64,000 bases of DNA from Legionella_C dresdenensis. Its GTDB lineage: Bacteria > Pseudomonadota > Gammaproteobacteria > Legionellales > Legionellaceae. The stretch lies in contig NZ_JBHSAB010000014.1 in the NCBI RefSeq assembly GCF_042649825.1, positions 109,612 to 173,611 on the forward strand, given 5' to 3'. Below, in pieces: positions 1-8,230 of the stretch (position 1 is the first letter of the stretch; the number at the start of each line of letters is the position of its first letter). A program made the translations under genes and the position numbers. A model generated the notes under the pieces. That model worked only from the letters and a program-made list of their open reading frames with translations, was not told the origin of the DNA and did no database searches.

Positions 1-1525
1 GCATCCATGAGGTCTGGCCCATTTTCGGCCAGATATTACCCAAAATATCCTGCAGCATGAAACGGCCTACCCGGGTTCCGGCATCAAGCGTTGTCAAAAT
101 AAAAATCGCCTCGAACATGATGGCAAAGTGATACCACAAAGCCAGTAAATGTTCACCAAATGCACTGCCAAGAATGCTTGCCATCCCAACTGCCAATGAA
201 GGCGCTCCGCCAGTGCGGGCATAGAGACTTGCTTCACCCATTTGCCGGGCAAGAGCCTGCATATGTTCGGCTGAGACTGGAAACAGCTTTGCAAGAACCA
301 TTGCCGTTTCAGGAGGGAGAACGCCTGCAGGGGTATTTATGGCAAAAAATACACCTGGCTCCAGTACGGTTGCCGCAATCATTGCCATCAATGCGACAAA
401 AGACTCCAGCAGCATACTGCCATAACCAATCATGCGGATATCACGCTCATTGGTGAGCAGCTTGGGGGTAGTGCCAGATGCGATTAGTGCATGGAAACCT
501 GATATCGCACCGCAGGCGATAGTAATAAAAACGAAAGGAAATAATTTACCGCCAAATATTGGGCCTGCGCCATTAATAAACGGCGTTAACGCCGGCATTT
601 TAAGCGGAGGATTTAAAATAAGGATGGCGATTGCGAGTAGAGCAATTGTTCCCAGTTTAACAAAGGTGGATAAATAATCCCGTGGGGCGAGTAATAGCCA
701 GACTGGTAAAATCGCTGCTGCCAGACCATAGGCAATGACGGAATATGCCAAAGTCAGTCCGTCATGGTTAAAAAATCCTTTAAGCGCCGGATTGTTGCTA
801 ATCCAGCTACCGCCGATAACCGAAAGAACCAGCAGGACTACGCCGATTGTCGACGCTTCCAGTACTCTTCCGGGCCGGATATGACGCATATAAATGCCGA
901 TAATCATGGCAATTGGAATAGTTGCCGCAACCGTCGAGGCTCCCCAAGGACTATGTTTCATCGCATTAACCACGACCAATCCCAGTACGGCAATGAGGAT
1001 GATCATAATGGCAAAGGTGGCAATCATCGCAGCGGCGCCGCCGAGACGTCCTAACTGCTCCCGGGCAATCTGCCCCAGGCTTTTGCCATCGTGGCGAGTT
1101 GAGAGAAAAAGCGTCACCATATCCTGGACGCAGCCGCCCAAGACTGCGCCAAACAGGATCCATAAGGTTCCGGGCAGGTAGCCAAATTGCGCTGCCAGTG
1201 TTGGTCCAACTAATGGGCCAGGCCCTGCTATCGCAGCAAAATGATGGCCAAAAACAACCCATTTATTGGTCGGCACAAAATCACGGCCATTATCAAAGCG
1301 CACGGCCGGCGTTGCCCTGTTGCTGTCAATGACCAAGACTTTGGCCGCAATCCAGGCGGCGTAAAAACGATAGGCCAAGGTATAAACGCAGAGCGCCGCT
1401 ACAATAAACCACATGGCATTAATTGTTTCACCGCGATTGACGGCGATGCCGCCGAGTAAGGCAGCGCCTGTGACAGCTATGGCTAGCCAGATAAATCGTT
1501 TAAACAGCCTGATCATGAAATCCAT
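1..1525 (-). CDS. cstA: Carbon starvation protein A (CstA family transporter), 3'-truncated by window edge
   Basis: Inner-membrane transporter of the CstA family, which imports peptides and/or pyruvate in related bacteria. The reverse-strand frame is open from the window edge to an ATG at 1525 and gives about 508 residues, so the C-terminus lies outside the window. Family landmarks are visible: NRGE near residue 30, FGHHFAAIAGPGPLVGP around residue 90, then GYLPGTLW and many hydrophobic segments. The start at 1525 has AAAGG four bases upstream; an in-frame ATG at 1516 is the alternative. The gene has no co-directional partner visible in the window. Whether the substrate is peptide or pyruvate cannot be told from this fragment. 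Confidence 0.93.
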   Translation of the reverse strand, partial: MDFMIRLFKRFIWLAIAVTGAALLGGIAVNRGETINAMWFIVAALCVYTLAYRFYAAWIAAKVLVIDSNRATPAVRFDNGRDFVPTNKWVVFGHHFAAIAGPGPLVGPTLAAQFGYLPGTLWILFGAVLGGCVQDMVTLFLSTRHDGKSLGQIAREQLGRLGGAAAMIATFAIMIILIAVLGLVVVNAMKHSPWGASTVAATIPIAMIIGIYMRHIRPGRVLEASTIGVVLLVLSVIGGSWISNNPALKGFFNHDGLTLAYSVIAYGLAAAILPVWLLLAPRDYLSTFVKLGTIALLAIAILILNPPLKMPALTPFINGAGPIFGGKLFPFVFITIACGAISGFHALIASGTTPKLLTNERDIRMIGYGSMLLESFVALMAMIAATVLEPGVFFAINTPAGVLPPETAMVLAKLFPVSAEHMQALARQMGEASLYARTGGAPSLAVGMASILGSAFGEHLLALWYHFAIMFEAIFILTTLDAGTRVGRFMLQDILGNIWPKMGQTSWM

Positions 1526-1676
1526 TTACCTTTAACGAATATTTGTTATATTTATTAACACAGTATCCGTTAATCAGGCAAGAATTTGCAATAGATTTCT
1601 TCAATCAAAGGAATGTTGGGCTTTTAATTCCCATAGCCCTCAAATTAAGGAATTAAATTTCTACATTTCACAACAT

Positions 1677-1773
1677 CGTTCGGGCTGAGGAAGCGCTTTA
1701 GCGCTGTCTCGAAGCCTGTGGTACAGTACCAAGCCTTCGAGACAAATGCTCCGCATTTTCCTCAGGCCGAACG
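1677..1773. repeat. Nested palindromic intergenic repeat (about 97 bp)
   Basis: The outer arms are 1677-1691 and 1759-1773, complementary at 14 of 15 positions. An inner pair, 1705-1714 and 1735-1744, is perfect over 10 bp, and the centre at 1719-1731 is itself a palindrome around TGGTACAGTACCA. A small AGCGC..GCGCT palindrome lies at about 1692-1704. The whole can fold into a cruciform or long hairpin. It sits between the start of cstA and the end of the next minus-strand gene, in the otherwise empty stretch 1526-1817. It resembles dispersed palindromic elements of Legionellales genomes; copy number cannot be judged here. Confidence 0.75.
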
Positions 1774-1817
1774 GATATGACTTTTAATTCCCGACGCTGC
1801 ACTTTCCACCATACAAT

Positions 1818-3020
1818 TTATTTTTTACCCATCCCGGGATGAAAATGGCCTGTTTCTGTAAGGCGTTTTTTTCGTTCCTCAAGCGTAGGGCTTGTTGTGC
1901 TGTCAAAAAATTTAGGTCTTGGGCTCTCTGCTTCTTTGCCGGTTTTTTTTGCTGACGCAGCAGTTCGTTGTCGTGGAGACAAAGTGACAGATTCCTTACT
2001 GGAGCTGGCAATAATCTTGCCTTCTGTTCCTTCTGATTTCGGTTTTAATTCATCCTTGGAACCAGACTGTACTATTTTACCACGAAGATTACTCAGGCTT
2101 CTGACTCGCTTCATGATACCTTCTTTGGGCGAACTGGGGCTTTGGGAGCCTTCTGCATGATCGGCAGGAATAAACTTTGGCGTTATGTTTACCGGAGCCT
2201 GCCTAAATTGCGTTTGAAGCAGCTCTCTTGCGTTCCGTTGCGCATCGCTTAAGGCAATAAATGCCGTTGTCGTCTCAGGCATTTTCCTGGCCATTGTGTC
2301 ATCGATACTGTTTATTTTATTTAGTAATTCACTCGTTTTAGCCAGGTTTTCAGGCGTTGGCTTTTCTCGTTCGAGTTTTGCTCTCTCAGCCTCATGTTCG
2401 TCCCTCAGCGAATTCATAGTCTCAATCATCCGGATATGGGTACGATCTAAAGCCTTTACAGCATTTGCATAATTCGCCGCGGCTGTAAGGATCTTGCTGA
2501 CAGATTCAATTGCATCAATAAGCTCACCATTATTATTGAGTTTTTTCAACTCTTTTCCCTGGAGATCAAATTGCATAAACATTTGTACATAGACAATATG
2601 TATAGCCTGAAAACGGTTAAATTTCACTTCAGACCAATGCAGTGTTTCAGATATTTGCACAGAGAGTTTATTAGCCTCTTCATATTGATTTGAGGCAATG
2701 GCCGCCGCTTTACGTACCTGCAGATAAACATCGGAGGCAACATACCTAAGCAGTTTTCCGGCTAACTTATCTTCAGAGTCATCAGGAGCAAATGTTACAC
2801 CGGGGATGTTGAAAACAGCTTCTTCTATCTCATCGCCAATTAATGAATAAATTTTTTGATAGGGGTCTATATAACGCTCCCATTGTTGCGCTTGATCGAG
2901 CTTGTTTTTAGCTTTTAATTCACTGATTATTTTTACACTTTCCCGGTAAAATTCGACAAACGTTTTTAGTACTGTAATTTCTTTTTTTTGGATTTCATTG
3001 TAAAGCTTGTGGATTGTCAT
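1818..3020 (-). CDS. Unknown helical protein with Ser/Lys-rich tail (putative effector)
   Basis: A 400-residue protein I do not recognise. Residues 1-270 are predicted from composition to be mainly helical, with heptad-like Leu/Ile spacing, and start MTIHKLYNEIQKK. Residues 285-400 are hydrophilic and rich in Ser, Lys, Pro and Glu, including KRVRSLSNLRGK and several SSSKES-like stretches, so probably disordered. No signal peptide or membrane segment is evident. It stands alone, with repeat-containing spacers on both sides. A soluble, partly disordered, orphan protein in a Legionellales-like genome suggests a secreted effector, but nothing in the sequence proves secretion. Confidence 0.72.
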   Translation of the reverse strand: MTIHKLYNEIQKKEITVLKTFVEFYRESVKIISELKAKNKLDQAQQWERYIDPYQKIYSLIGDEIEEAVFNIPGVTFAPDDSEDKLAGKLLRYVASDVYLQVRKAAAIASNQYEEANKLSVQISETLHWSEVKFNRFQAIHIVYVQMFMQFDLQGKELKKLNNNGELIDAIESVSKILTAAANYANAVKALDRTHIRMIETMNSLRDEHEAERAKLEREKPTPENLAKTSELLNKINSIDDTMARKMPETTTAFIALSDAQRNARELLQTQFRQAPVNITPKFIPADHAEGSQSPSSPKEGIMKRVRSLSNLRGKIVQSGSKDELKPKSEGTEGKIIASSSKESVTLSPRQRTAASAKKTGKEAESPRPKFFDSTTSPTLEERKKRLTETGHFHPGMGKK

Positions 3021-3130
3021 AAAGCAACTATAGAAAATTTTGGAGTTACTAATATTTTAGGGGAGAATTCTTAAGAAAAGATTAAGAGATTGGTTTAATA
3101 CAGGTCTGCTTTCTTTGTACCGGACAATTT

Positions 3131-3262
3131 TTGTTGGGTCGTTTGACCCAACAAGCTTTTTAATCAAGCGCCCAGGCCTGAGAAAGTGATTGAAGATTAG
3201 TAATGTTGGGTCAAAACGACCCAATCTACACGCAATACAAAAAATTGGGTTTACAGCCCAAC
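3131..3262. repeat. Cluster of three TTGGGT/ACCCAA palindromes
   Basis: Three short hairpins lie in the 247-bp gap between the unknown gene and the carboxylase. 3131-3154 is a perfect 10-bp stem with a GTTT loop, 3206-3224 is TTGGGTC..GACCCAA, and 3245-3262 is TTGGG..CCCAA. They belong to the same general family as the GTTGGGCT..AGCCCAAC hairpins at 9796, 11835, 17423 and 22409. They lie just beyond the 3' end of the carboxylase gene and may act as terminators or mRNA 3' stabilisers. Confidence 0.7.
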
Positions 3263-3267
3263 GTTGT

Positions 3268-4698
3268 TTAAATAGTTTCAGTCCATTCTTTTGTCAGTGC
3301 TAATGCGGCGGCGATTACAGCTGCTTTATGTTGCGGCAGTGATTTATTGGAGTAACGCAGCCACTCCGGGTGTTTTTCAATCAATGACGTGTTAAATTCA
3401 CCGGCCTGAAAAGCCTCCGATTTCAGCATCTCAAGATAGTAAGGAATGGTGGTTTTTATGCCGAACACCCGCATTTCCTCCAGCACTCGTCGGGCTCGAG
3501 GTAATACTGATGGCCAATCGAGATTCCATACCGTTACTTTGGCGCAGAGCGAATCATAGTCAGGCGGAATGGTATAGCCAGTATAAATTGCGCTGTCTGT
3601 TCTGACTCCGGGGCCTCCGGGTGCGTAATAGCGGGTGATGCGGCCAAAACTTGGTAAAAAATCATTCTGCGGATCTTCGGCATTAATGCGAAACTCAACC
3701 GCAACCCCACGCTGAGTGATATCTTTCTGTTTTAATGTCAATTTTTCACCGGCAGCAATACGGATCTGCTGCTGTACAATATCAATGCCGGTAATTTCCT
3801 CGGTTACCGGATGCTCTACCTGGAGCCGGGTATTCATTTCCAGGAAATAAGGCTGGTTATATTCATCAACAATAAACTCGACTGTTCCTGCATTGGTATA
3901 ACCCACTGTCTGTGCTGCCTTTATAGCGTACTGATACAGCCTCTCACGCACCGATTGATCGAGATGAACTGCCGGGGCAATTTCCACCAGCTTCTGATGG
4001 CGTCTTTGTATCGAGCAGTCACGCTCGAACAAATGAAGAATATTGCCATAGTTGTCAGCCATGATCTGCACTTCGATATGGCGCGGGTTAACTATCATTT
4101 TTTCAATAAATAATTCACTGTTGCCAAATGATTTTTCTGCCTCTGACCTGACCCGGGCGAATTGTTGGCGGACTTGTGCGCTGTTATGGCAAATCCGGAT
4201 ACCGCGCCCGCCGCCGCCAAAAGTTGCCTTCAGCATCACAGGGTAGCCAATTTTTTCTGCACAGCTTATTGCTGCATCAATGCTTGCGATACTGCTAGCA
4301 CTGCCTGGAATAACCGGGATACCGGCTTTTTGCATTGCCGTTCTGGCCGCAATCTTGGAGCCCATGGTCGCAATTACAGCAGCTGAAGGGCCAATAAAAA
4401 CGATACCAGCCTGCTCACATGCTGCGGCAAAGTCAGGATTTTCCGAAAGAAAACCATAACCAGGATGTATGGCTTCACAGCGGGCAGCCCTGGCGCATTC
4501 GATGATTCTATGGACGTTCAGGTACGCTTCAAGCGGTTTTTTGCTCAGGCAATGCGAGTGGGAAGCACGTTTGACATGTAAAGCGTAGCGATCTGCCTCG
4601 CTATGGATAGTGACTGCGGCAATACCCATTTCCTTGCAGGCCCGCACGATACGCAGTGAAATTTCACCGCGGTTGGCTATCAGTATTTTTTTAAACAT
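3268..4698 (-). CDS. Biotin carboxylase / pyruvate carboxylase subunit A
   Basis: ATP-grasp biotin carboxylase that makes carboxybiotin from bicarbonate and ATP. In order it shows the N-terminal FKKILIANRGE signature, the glycine-rich ATP loop FGGGGRGI (near residue 165), the metal and catalytic segment FLEMNTRLQVEHPVTE (near 285), and the C-terminal lid domain. It is about 476 residues, longer than typical AccC (about 450) and nearer to two-subunit pyruvate carboxylase A subunits. No biotin carrier or carboxyltransferase gene is adjacent, so the acceptor (acetyl-CoA, pyruvate or other) is open. The start at 4698 is preferred to an ATG at 4716, because AAGGT lies six bases upstream and the family begins MF-KILIANRGE. 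Confidence 0.9.
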   Translation of the reverse strand: MFKKILIANRGEISLRIVRACKEMGIAAVTIHSEADRYALHVKRASHSHCLSKKPLEAYLNVHRIIECARAARCEAIHPGYGFLSENPDFAAACEQAGIVFIGPSAAVIATMGSKIAARTAMQKAGIPVIPGSASSIASIDAAISCAEKIGYPVMLKATFGGGGRGIRICHNSAQVRQQFARVRSEAEKSFGNSELFIEKMIVNPRHIEVQIMADNYGNILHLFERDCSIQRRHQKLVEIAPAVHLDQSVRERLYQYAIKAAQTVGYTNAGTVEFIVDEYNQPYFLEMNTRLQVEHPVTEEITGIDIVQQQIRIAAGEKLTLKQKDITQRGVAVEFRINAEDPQNDFLPSFGRITRYYAPGGPGVRTDSAIYTGYTIPPDYDSLCAKVTVWNLDWPSVLPRARRVLEEMRVFGIKTTIPYYLEMLKSEAFQAGEFNTSLIEKHPEWLRYSNKSLPQHKAAVIAAALALTKEWTETI

Positions 4699-4761
4699 AA
4701 CTACCTTGTCAGTCATTTATATTTCCAATCATATACTTAATAAAGTTAGGAATGCTATGTT

Positions 4762-7191
4762 ATGTTTGGAAAGCTTATATATGCACTATACTTTAGATGG
4801 GGATTAAAAATAAGCATTCGCAATATGAATATGGATATACATAACCATCGCTCTCAGCCTGATTTGCCAGCGGACAACGATGATAACAGTCTGACTCAGA
4901 AAATCTTCTCCGATAAGGTTCGGTTATTATATGACCAGATTCCAGTCGGTGTGAGCGCCCAATTGATTGTTGCGAGCTGTCTGGTATACGGACTATGGAA
5001 CGTCTCAGATAATCAAAAACTGGTAATCTGGCTCCTGATCGTCATCGGCAGCATTCTTGCCTGGCTAATGTGCTGGTATTTACACCGTAGCAAAAAATCA
5101 CTGTTGACTGACCGCGGCTGGCTTATTGCAACAGCAGCAATGACTTTTTTATCTGGTCTGGAATGGGGTTATGCGACCAGTATGTTAATGCCTGCGCAAA
5201 GCATAATCCATCAGGCTTTTGTGATTATTATTGAAATCGGCATGACTGCAGGCGCGATTCCCTTCTTTTCACCTGTTCTGACTGTCTATGCCCTTTATCT
5301 TTTAGGTTCGTTTATTCCTCTAACCATCTGGATGTTCATTCAGGGGGATATATATACCTTACTGGGCTTCTGCGCCATTGTTTATATTCTGGTGGCTTTG
5401 GCCAGTTGTTATTATTCCAATCAGTTTTTAACCACATCACTCTCTTTAAGTTATAAAAACATCAACCTGGATCTGTTAAACCAATTGCTGGAACAGCGCG
5501 TGACTGAACGAACCGGGGCATTGGAAAAATCATTGGCGCTTACCAAGTCGACACTCGAGTCAACCGCAGACGGGATTTTGGTTGTTGATTTGGAAAATCG
5601 GCTGGAATATTACAATCAGCAATTTATCAAAATGTGGAATTTACCACCTGGAACGAGTGTGCCGCCCAAATTGGAGCAGTTTAAAGAAGAAATCAGGAAA
5701 CAGGTCACAGATGCGCCTAACTTTCTGGCTAAAATGACTGAGTTACAACAAAATCTCGCTAAAACCGGTCTGGGCGAAATCAGTCTGAAAAACAATAATC
5801 AATTTTTTGAGTGGTATTCCAAAGCGCATAAAATTGGTGATCGTATTGCTGGCAGAGTCTGGAGCTTTCGGGATATTACCCTGCGTAAGGGAATGGAACA
5901 GCAATTGTCCTATCAGGCAACACATGATGAATTAACCGGTTTACCTAACCGGATGATGCTCTATGAGCAAATTAATAATCATATTATTACTGCTCAGAGA
6001 ACCCGGAAAAAACTGGTCTTGTTTTTCCTGGACATAGACAACTTTAAATTAATTAATGACAGTCTGGGTCATGAAGCCGGCGATATTCTTCTTCAGAAAA
6101 CCGCCTCGCGCCTGCAAGATTGCGTATACAGCCGAGAGAACCTTGCCCGCTTTGGCGGTGATGAATTTGCCATGCTGTTTCTGGTTGAAAGCAGCCTGAA
6201 TCAGGAGCATTTGGCCCAGCATGTTCTGGATACTATAAGGCAGCCTATGCAGGTCGTTAATCGGGATATCGTTGTCAGTACCAGCATAGGCATCTGCTTT
6301 TATCCAGATGATGGCCATGATCCGGCTACCTTATTAAAAAATGCCGATATGGCCATGTATCAGGCAAAAAAAATGGGGCGGAATAATTATAAGTTTTATG
6401 ACGGCAACATCAGTAAAAAGATGGAAAAAAGCCTTGAGACGCAAATTGAAATCCGTAACGCGTTTACCAATCAGGAATTTTTTATCAAATATCAACCCAT
6501 TATCAGTCTTGAAACAGGAAATATTATCGGTGCAGAGGCGTTATTGCGCTGGCAGCATCCGACAAAGGGGCTTATTCTGCCATTGAATTTTATTCCAACT
6601 GCTGAAGAGTCTGGTTTGATTAATTCGATCGGAGAATGGGTGTTTAATGAAGTCTGTAAACAAAATAAAATCTGGCAAAACACGGGGCTGCCAGCCATTA
6701 AAACGGCGATTAATGTATCCGGGATTCAATTTCAGCAGGAGCATTTTATTGAGTTTGTACAAAATTGCCTTTCTGAAAACAGGTTAAATGCTAATGCCAT
6801 TGAGCTTGAACTGACGGAAAGCACGATTATGACTGATAAAAAGCAAAACCTGCAGACATTAAAACAACTTCACGAACTAGGCATCAATTTATCCATTGAC
6901 GATTTTGGTACCGGATATTCAAGCCTGCATTATTTAAAAGAATTTCCAGTCAGTAAATTGAAAATTGCACAGCCGTTTCTGGTTGGTTGTCCTGATAACC
7001 TTAAAAATGCGTCACTGGTTGAAGCAATTATTGCTATGGGGCATAGCCTGAAACTTAAGGTTGCCGCTACCGGCATTGAAAATGACAGACAGCTTGAGTT
7101 TCTACGGGCACAGGGTTGTGATGATGGCCAGGGGTTTTATTTTGGCGAAGCAGTAAGTGCGGAACAGTTTGAGGGATTGTTGAGGGGTTAG
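4762..7191 (+). CDS. Membrane GGDEF-EAL protein with PAS-like region; EAL site altered
   Basis: Cyclic-di-GMP signalling protein of 809 residues. Residues about 55-225 hold several hydrophobic segments. A coiled linker follows, then a PAS-like region (about 260-375) and a GGDEF domain with an intact RFGGDEF (near 463) but no RxxD inhibitory site. The EAL domain begins AEALLRW (near 591) and keeps NVS, ELTES, DDFGTGYSS and the catalytic Lys of LKI. However, the canonical AEGVE reads ATGIE (near 770), replacing a glutamate needed for hydrolysis, and LKID reads LKIA. I infer an active cyclase with a weak or dead phosphodiesterase. It is divergent from the carboxylase gene with only about 60 bp between. 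The exact start is uncertain. Confidence 0.92.
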   Translation: MFGKLIYALYFRWGLKISIRNMNMDIHNHRSQPDLPADNDDNSLTQKIFSDKVRLLYDQIPVGVSAQLIVASCLVYGLWNVSDNQKLVIWLLIVIGSILAWLMCWYLHRSKKSLLTDRGWLIATAAMTFLSGLEWGYATSMLMPAQSIIHQAFVIIIEIGMTAGAIPFFSPVLTVYALYLLGSFIPLTIWMFIQGDIYTLLGFCAIVYILVALASCYYSNQFLTTSLSLSYKNINLDLLNQLLEQRVTERTGALEKSLALTKSTLESTADGILVVDLENRLEYYNQQFIKMWNLPPGTSVPPKLEQFKEEIRKQVTDAPNFLAKMTELQQNLAKTGLGEISLKNNNQFFEWYSKAHKIGDRIAGRVWSFRDITLRKGMEQQLSYQATHDELTGLPNRMMLYEQINNHIITAQRTRKKLVLFFLDIDNFKLINDSLGHEAGDILLQKTASRLQDCVYSRENLARFGGDEFAMLFLVESSLNQEHLAQHVLDTIRQPMQVVNRDIVVSTSIGICFYPDDGHDPATLLKNADMAMYQAKKMGRNNYKFYDGNISKKMEKSLETQIEIRNAFTNQEFFIKYQPIISLETGNIIGAEALLRWQHPTKGLILPLNFIPTAEESGLINSIGEWVFNEVCKQNKIWQNTGLPAIKTAINVSGIQFQQEHFIEFVQNCLSENRLNANAIELELTESTIMTDKKQNLQTLKQLHELGINLSIDDFGTGYSSLHYLKEFPVSKLKIAQPFLVGCPDNLKNASLVEAIIAMGHSLKLKVAATGIENDRQLEFLRAQGCDDGQGFYFGEAVSAEQFEGLLRG

Positions 7192-7218
7192 GCCATGAAA
7201 GTTGTTGGGTTTTACCCT

Positions 7219-7740
7219 TCACTTTGCCTTATCATATGCCTCTTTCGCCAAAGTCAGCCGTTTTTCAATATCGCCTAATTCCCGTTGCAGATTCAAATGC
7301 AATTCCGTGCTTTTTTCACTGCCAGGTTCTTGTAACCTGCGCAGCATCGCATCGCGTTGTGAACTCAAGGTTTTAATCGCCTGTTCAAGTAATTCAAATT
7401 GCTGCTTTCGGGTTGCCAGTTGCTCAAGAATAAAACCCGGAGGGCTATGCTGCGCAGGATTATGCTGATTATAGCGGGCACAAATTGTCACCAGGACATT
7501 AATTTTCTGATTAATCCGAGCTGCGAGAAAAGAAGCGGCCTGGCGATTGCCATGATCAGCCAATACCGCAATTTCAGCCTTAATTTCATCAATATAAGCA
7601 AAAACAGGCGCATCAATCGGCTGCCTGAAAAGCCCTCTTGGCAGAGTTTCCGGTTCAAAAGCAGTACCGAGCTTGGCAAGTTGCCATTCCAGTTCAGGTA
7701 ATCGGGCAAGCAGTGTATTGATCAGGGCATTAATTCTCAT
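7219..7740 (-). CDS. Possible PriC-like primosomal replication protein
   Basis: A 173-residue, all-helical protein. The pattern resembles the PriC family, which helps reload DnaB at stalled forks: FLAARINQKINVL in the middle, then L-x-QFELLEQAIKTL-x-x-QRDAMLRRLQ, then a C-terminal ELGDIEKRLTLAKEA stretch. PriC proteins have about this length and the same series of helices with a conserved aromatic and charged middle. The match is by eye and weak. It begins eight bases after the upstream gene stops (7748) and has no clear ribosome site of its own, which suggests translational coupling. It could instead be an unrelated coiled-coil protein. Confidence 0.55.
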   Translation of the reverse strand: MRINALINTLLARLPELEWQLAKLGTAFEPETLPRGLFRQPIDAPVFAYIDEIKAEIAVLADHGNRQAASFLAARINQKINVLVTICARYNQHNPAQHSPPGFILEQLATRKQQFELLEQAIKTLSSQRDAMLRRLQEPGSEKSTELHLNLQRELGDIEKRLTLAKEAYDKAK

Positions 7741-7747
7741 TGGTAAA

Positions 7748-8209
7748 CTATCTGGCGGTCGCTTTGAGAGCGGGCTCCGGTTCCGCTGTTTGCCTTACAA
7801 GTTCCAACATAGGCAGCAACATCGTGCAAAAAAAAGAGTTCTCGATATTTTTATGTTTGTCCTGTAACCAAAGCATAGTCAGCACATCCTGATTCTTGTT
7901 AAAAAAACCCTCTGGTTCCTTAGGTAAATTTTGGTATAACTTTTCCCTGGCTTGATCAGTTAACAGGCTCAGCACATACTTATAAAAGCGTTTTGTGTTG
8001 GATAAAGTCAATCCTGAATTCCACAAGCCAAAAAAAATACACTTCAAATCTGCAGGCAGTTGAAAATTTTCAACACATATATAATTAGCCGCTACAGGCT
8101 CTGTTTCGACAAAACCGAGCACGGCACGAGGATCATTACCAATTTCCTGCAGCTTTTTTTTAATATCATCTACTGTCACAAACGTTCTCTGGTTTCGCGA
8201 AAAATTCAA
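7748..8209 (-). CDS. Hypothetical protein, 153 aa
   Basis: I do not recognise this protein. It is soluble, with no membrane segment or signal peptide, and mixes helical stretches (VDDIKKKLQEIG, DQAREKLYQNLPKEPEG) with a central hydrophobic run containing CIFFGLWNSGLTLS. It lies 22 bases after the amino-acid antiporter and eight bases before the PriC-like gene on the same strand, so the three are probably one transcript. Nothing in the sequence ties it to transport or replication. Confidence 0.62.
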   Translation of the reverse strand: MNFSRNQRTFVTVDDIKKKLQEIGNDPRAVLGFVETEPVAANYICVENFQLPADLKCIFFGLWNSGLTLSNTKRFYKYVLSLLTDQAREKLYQNLPKEPEGFFNKNQDVLTMLWLQDKHKNIENSFFCTMLLPMLELVRQTAEPEPALKATAR

Positions 8210-8230
8210 GCAGTAGTGTACTTCATCTGA

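Noticed and set aside
432..1459. Plus-strand frames of 70-96 codons opposite cstA
   Set aside because: They are mirror frames of the cstA coding strand, overlap each other, and have no ribosome sites or recognisable domains.
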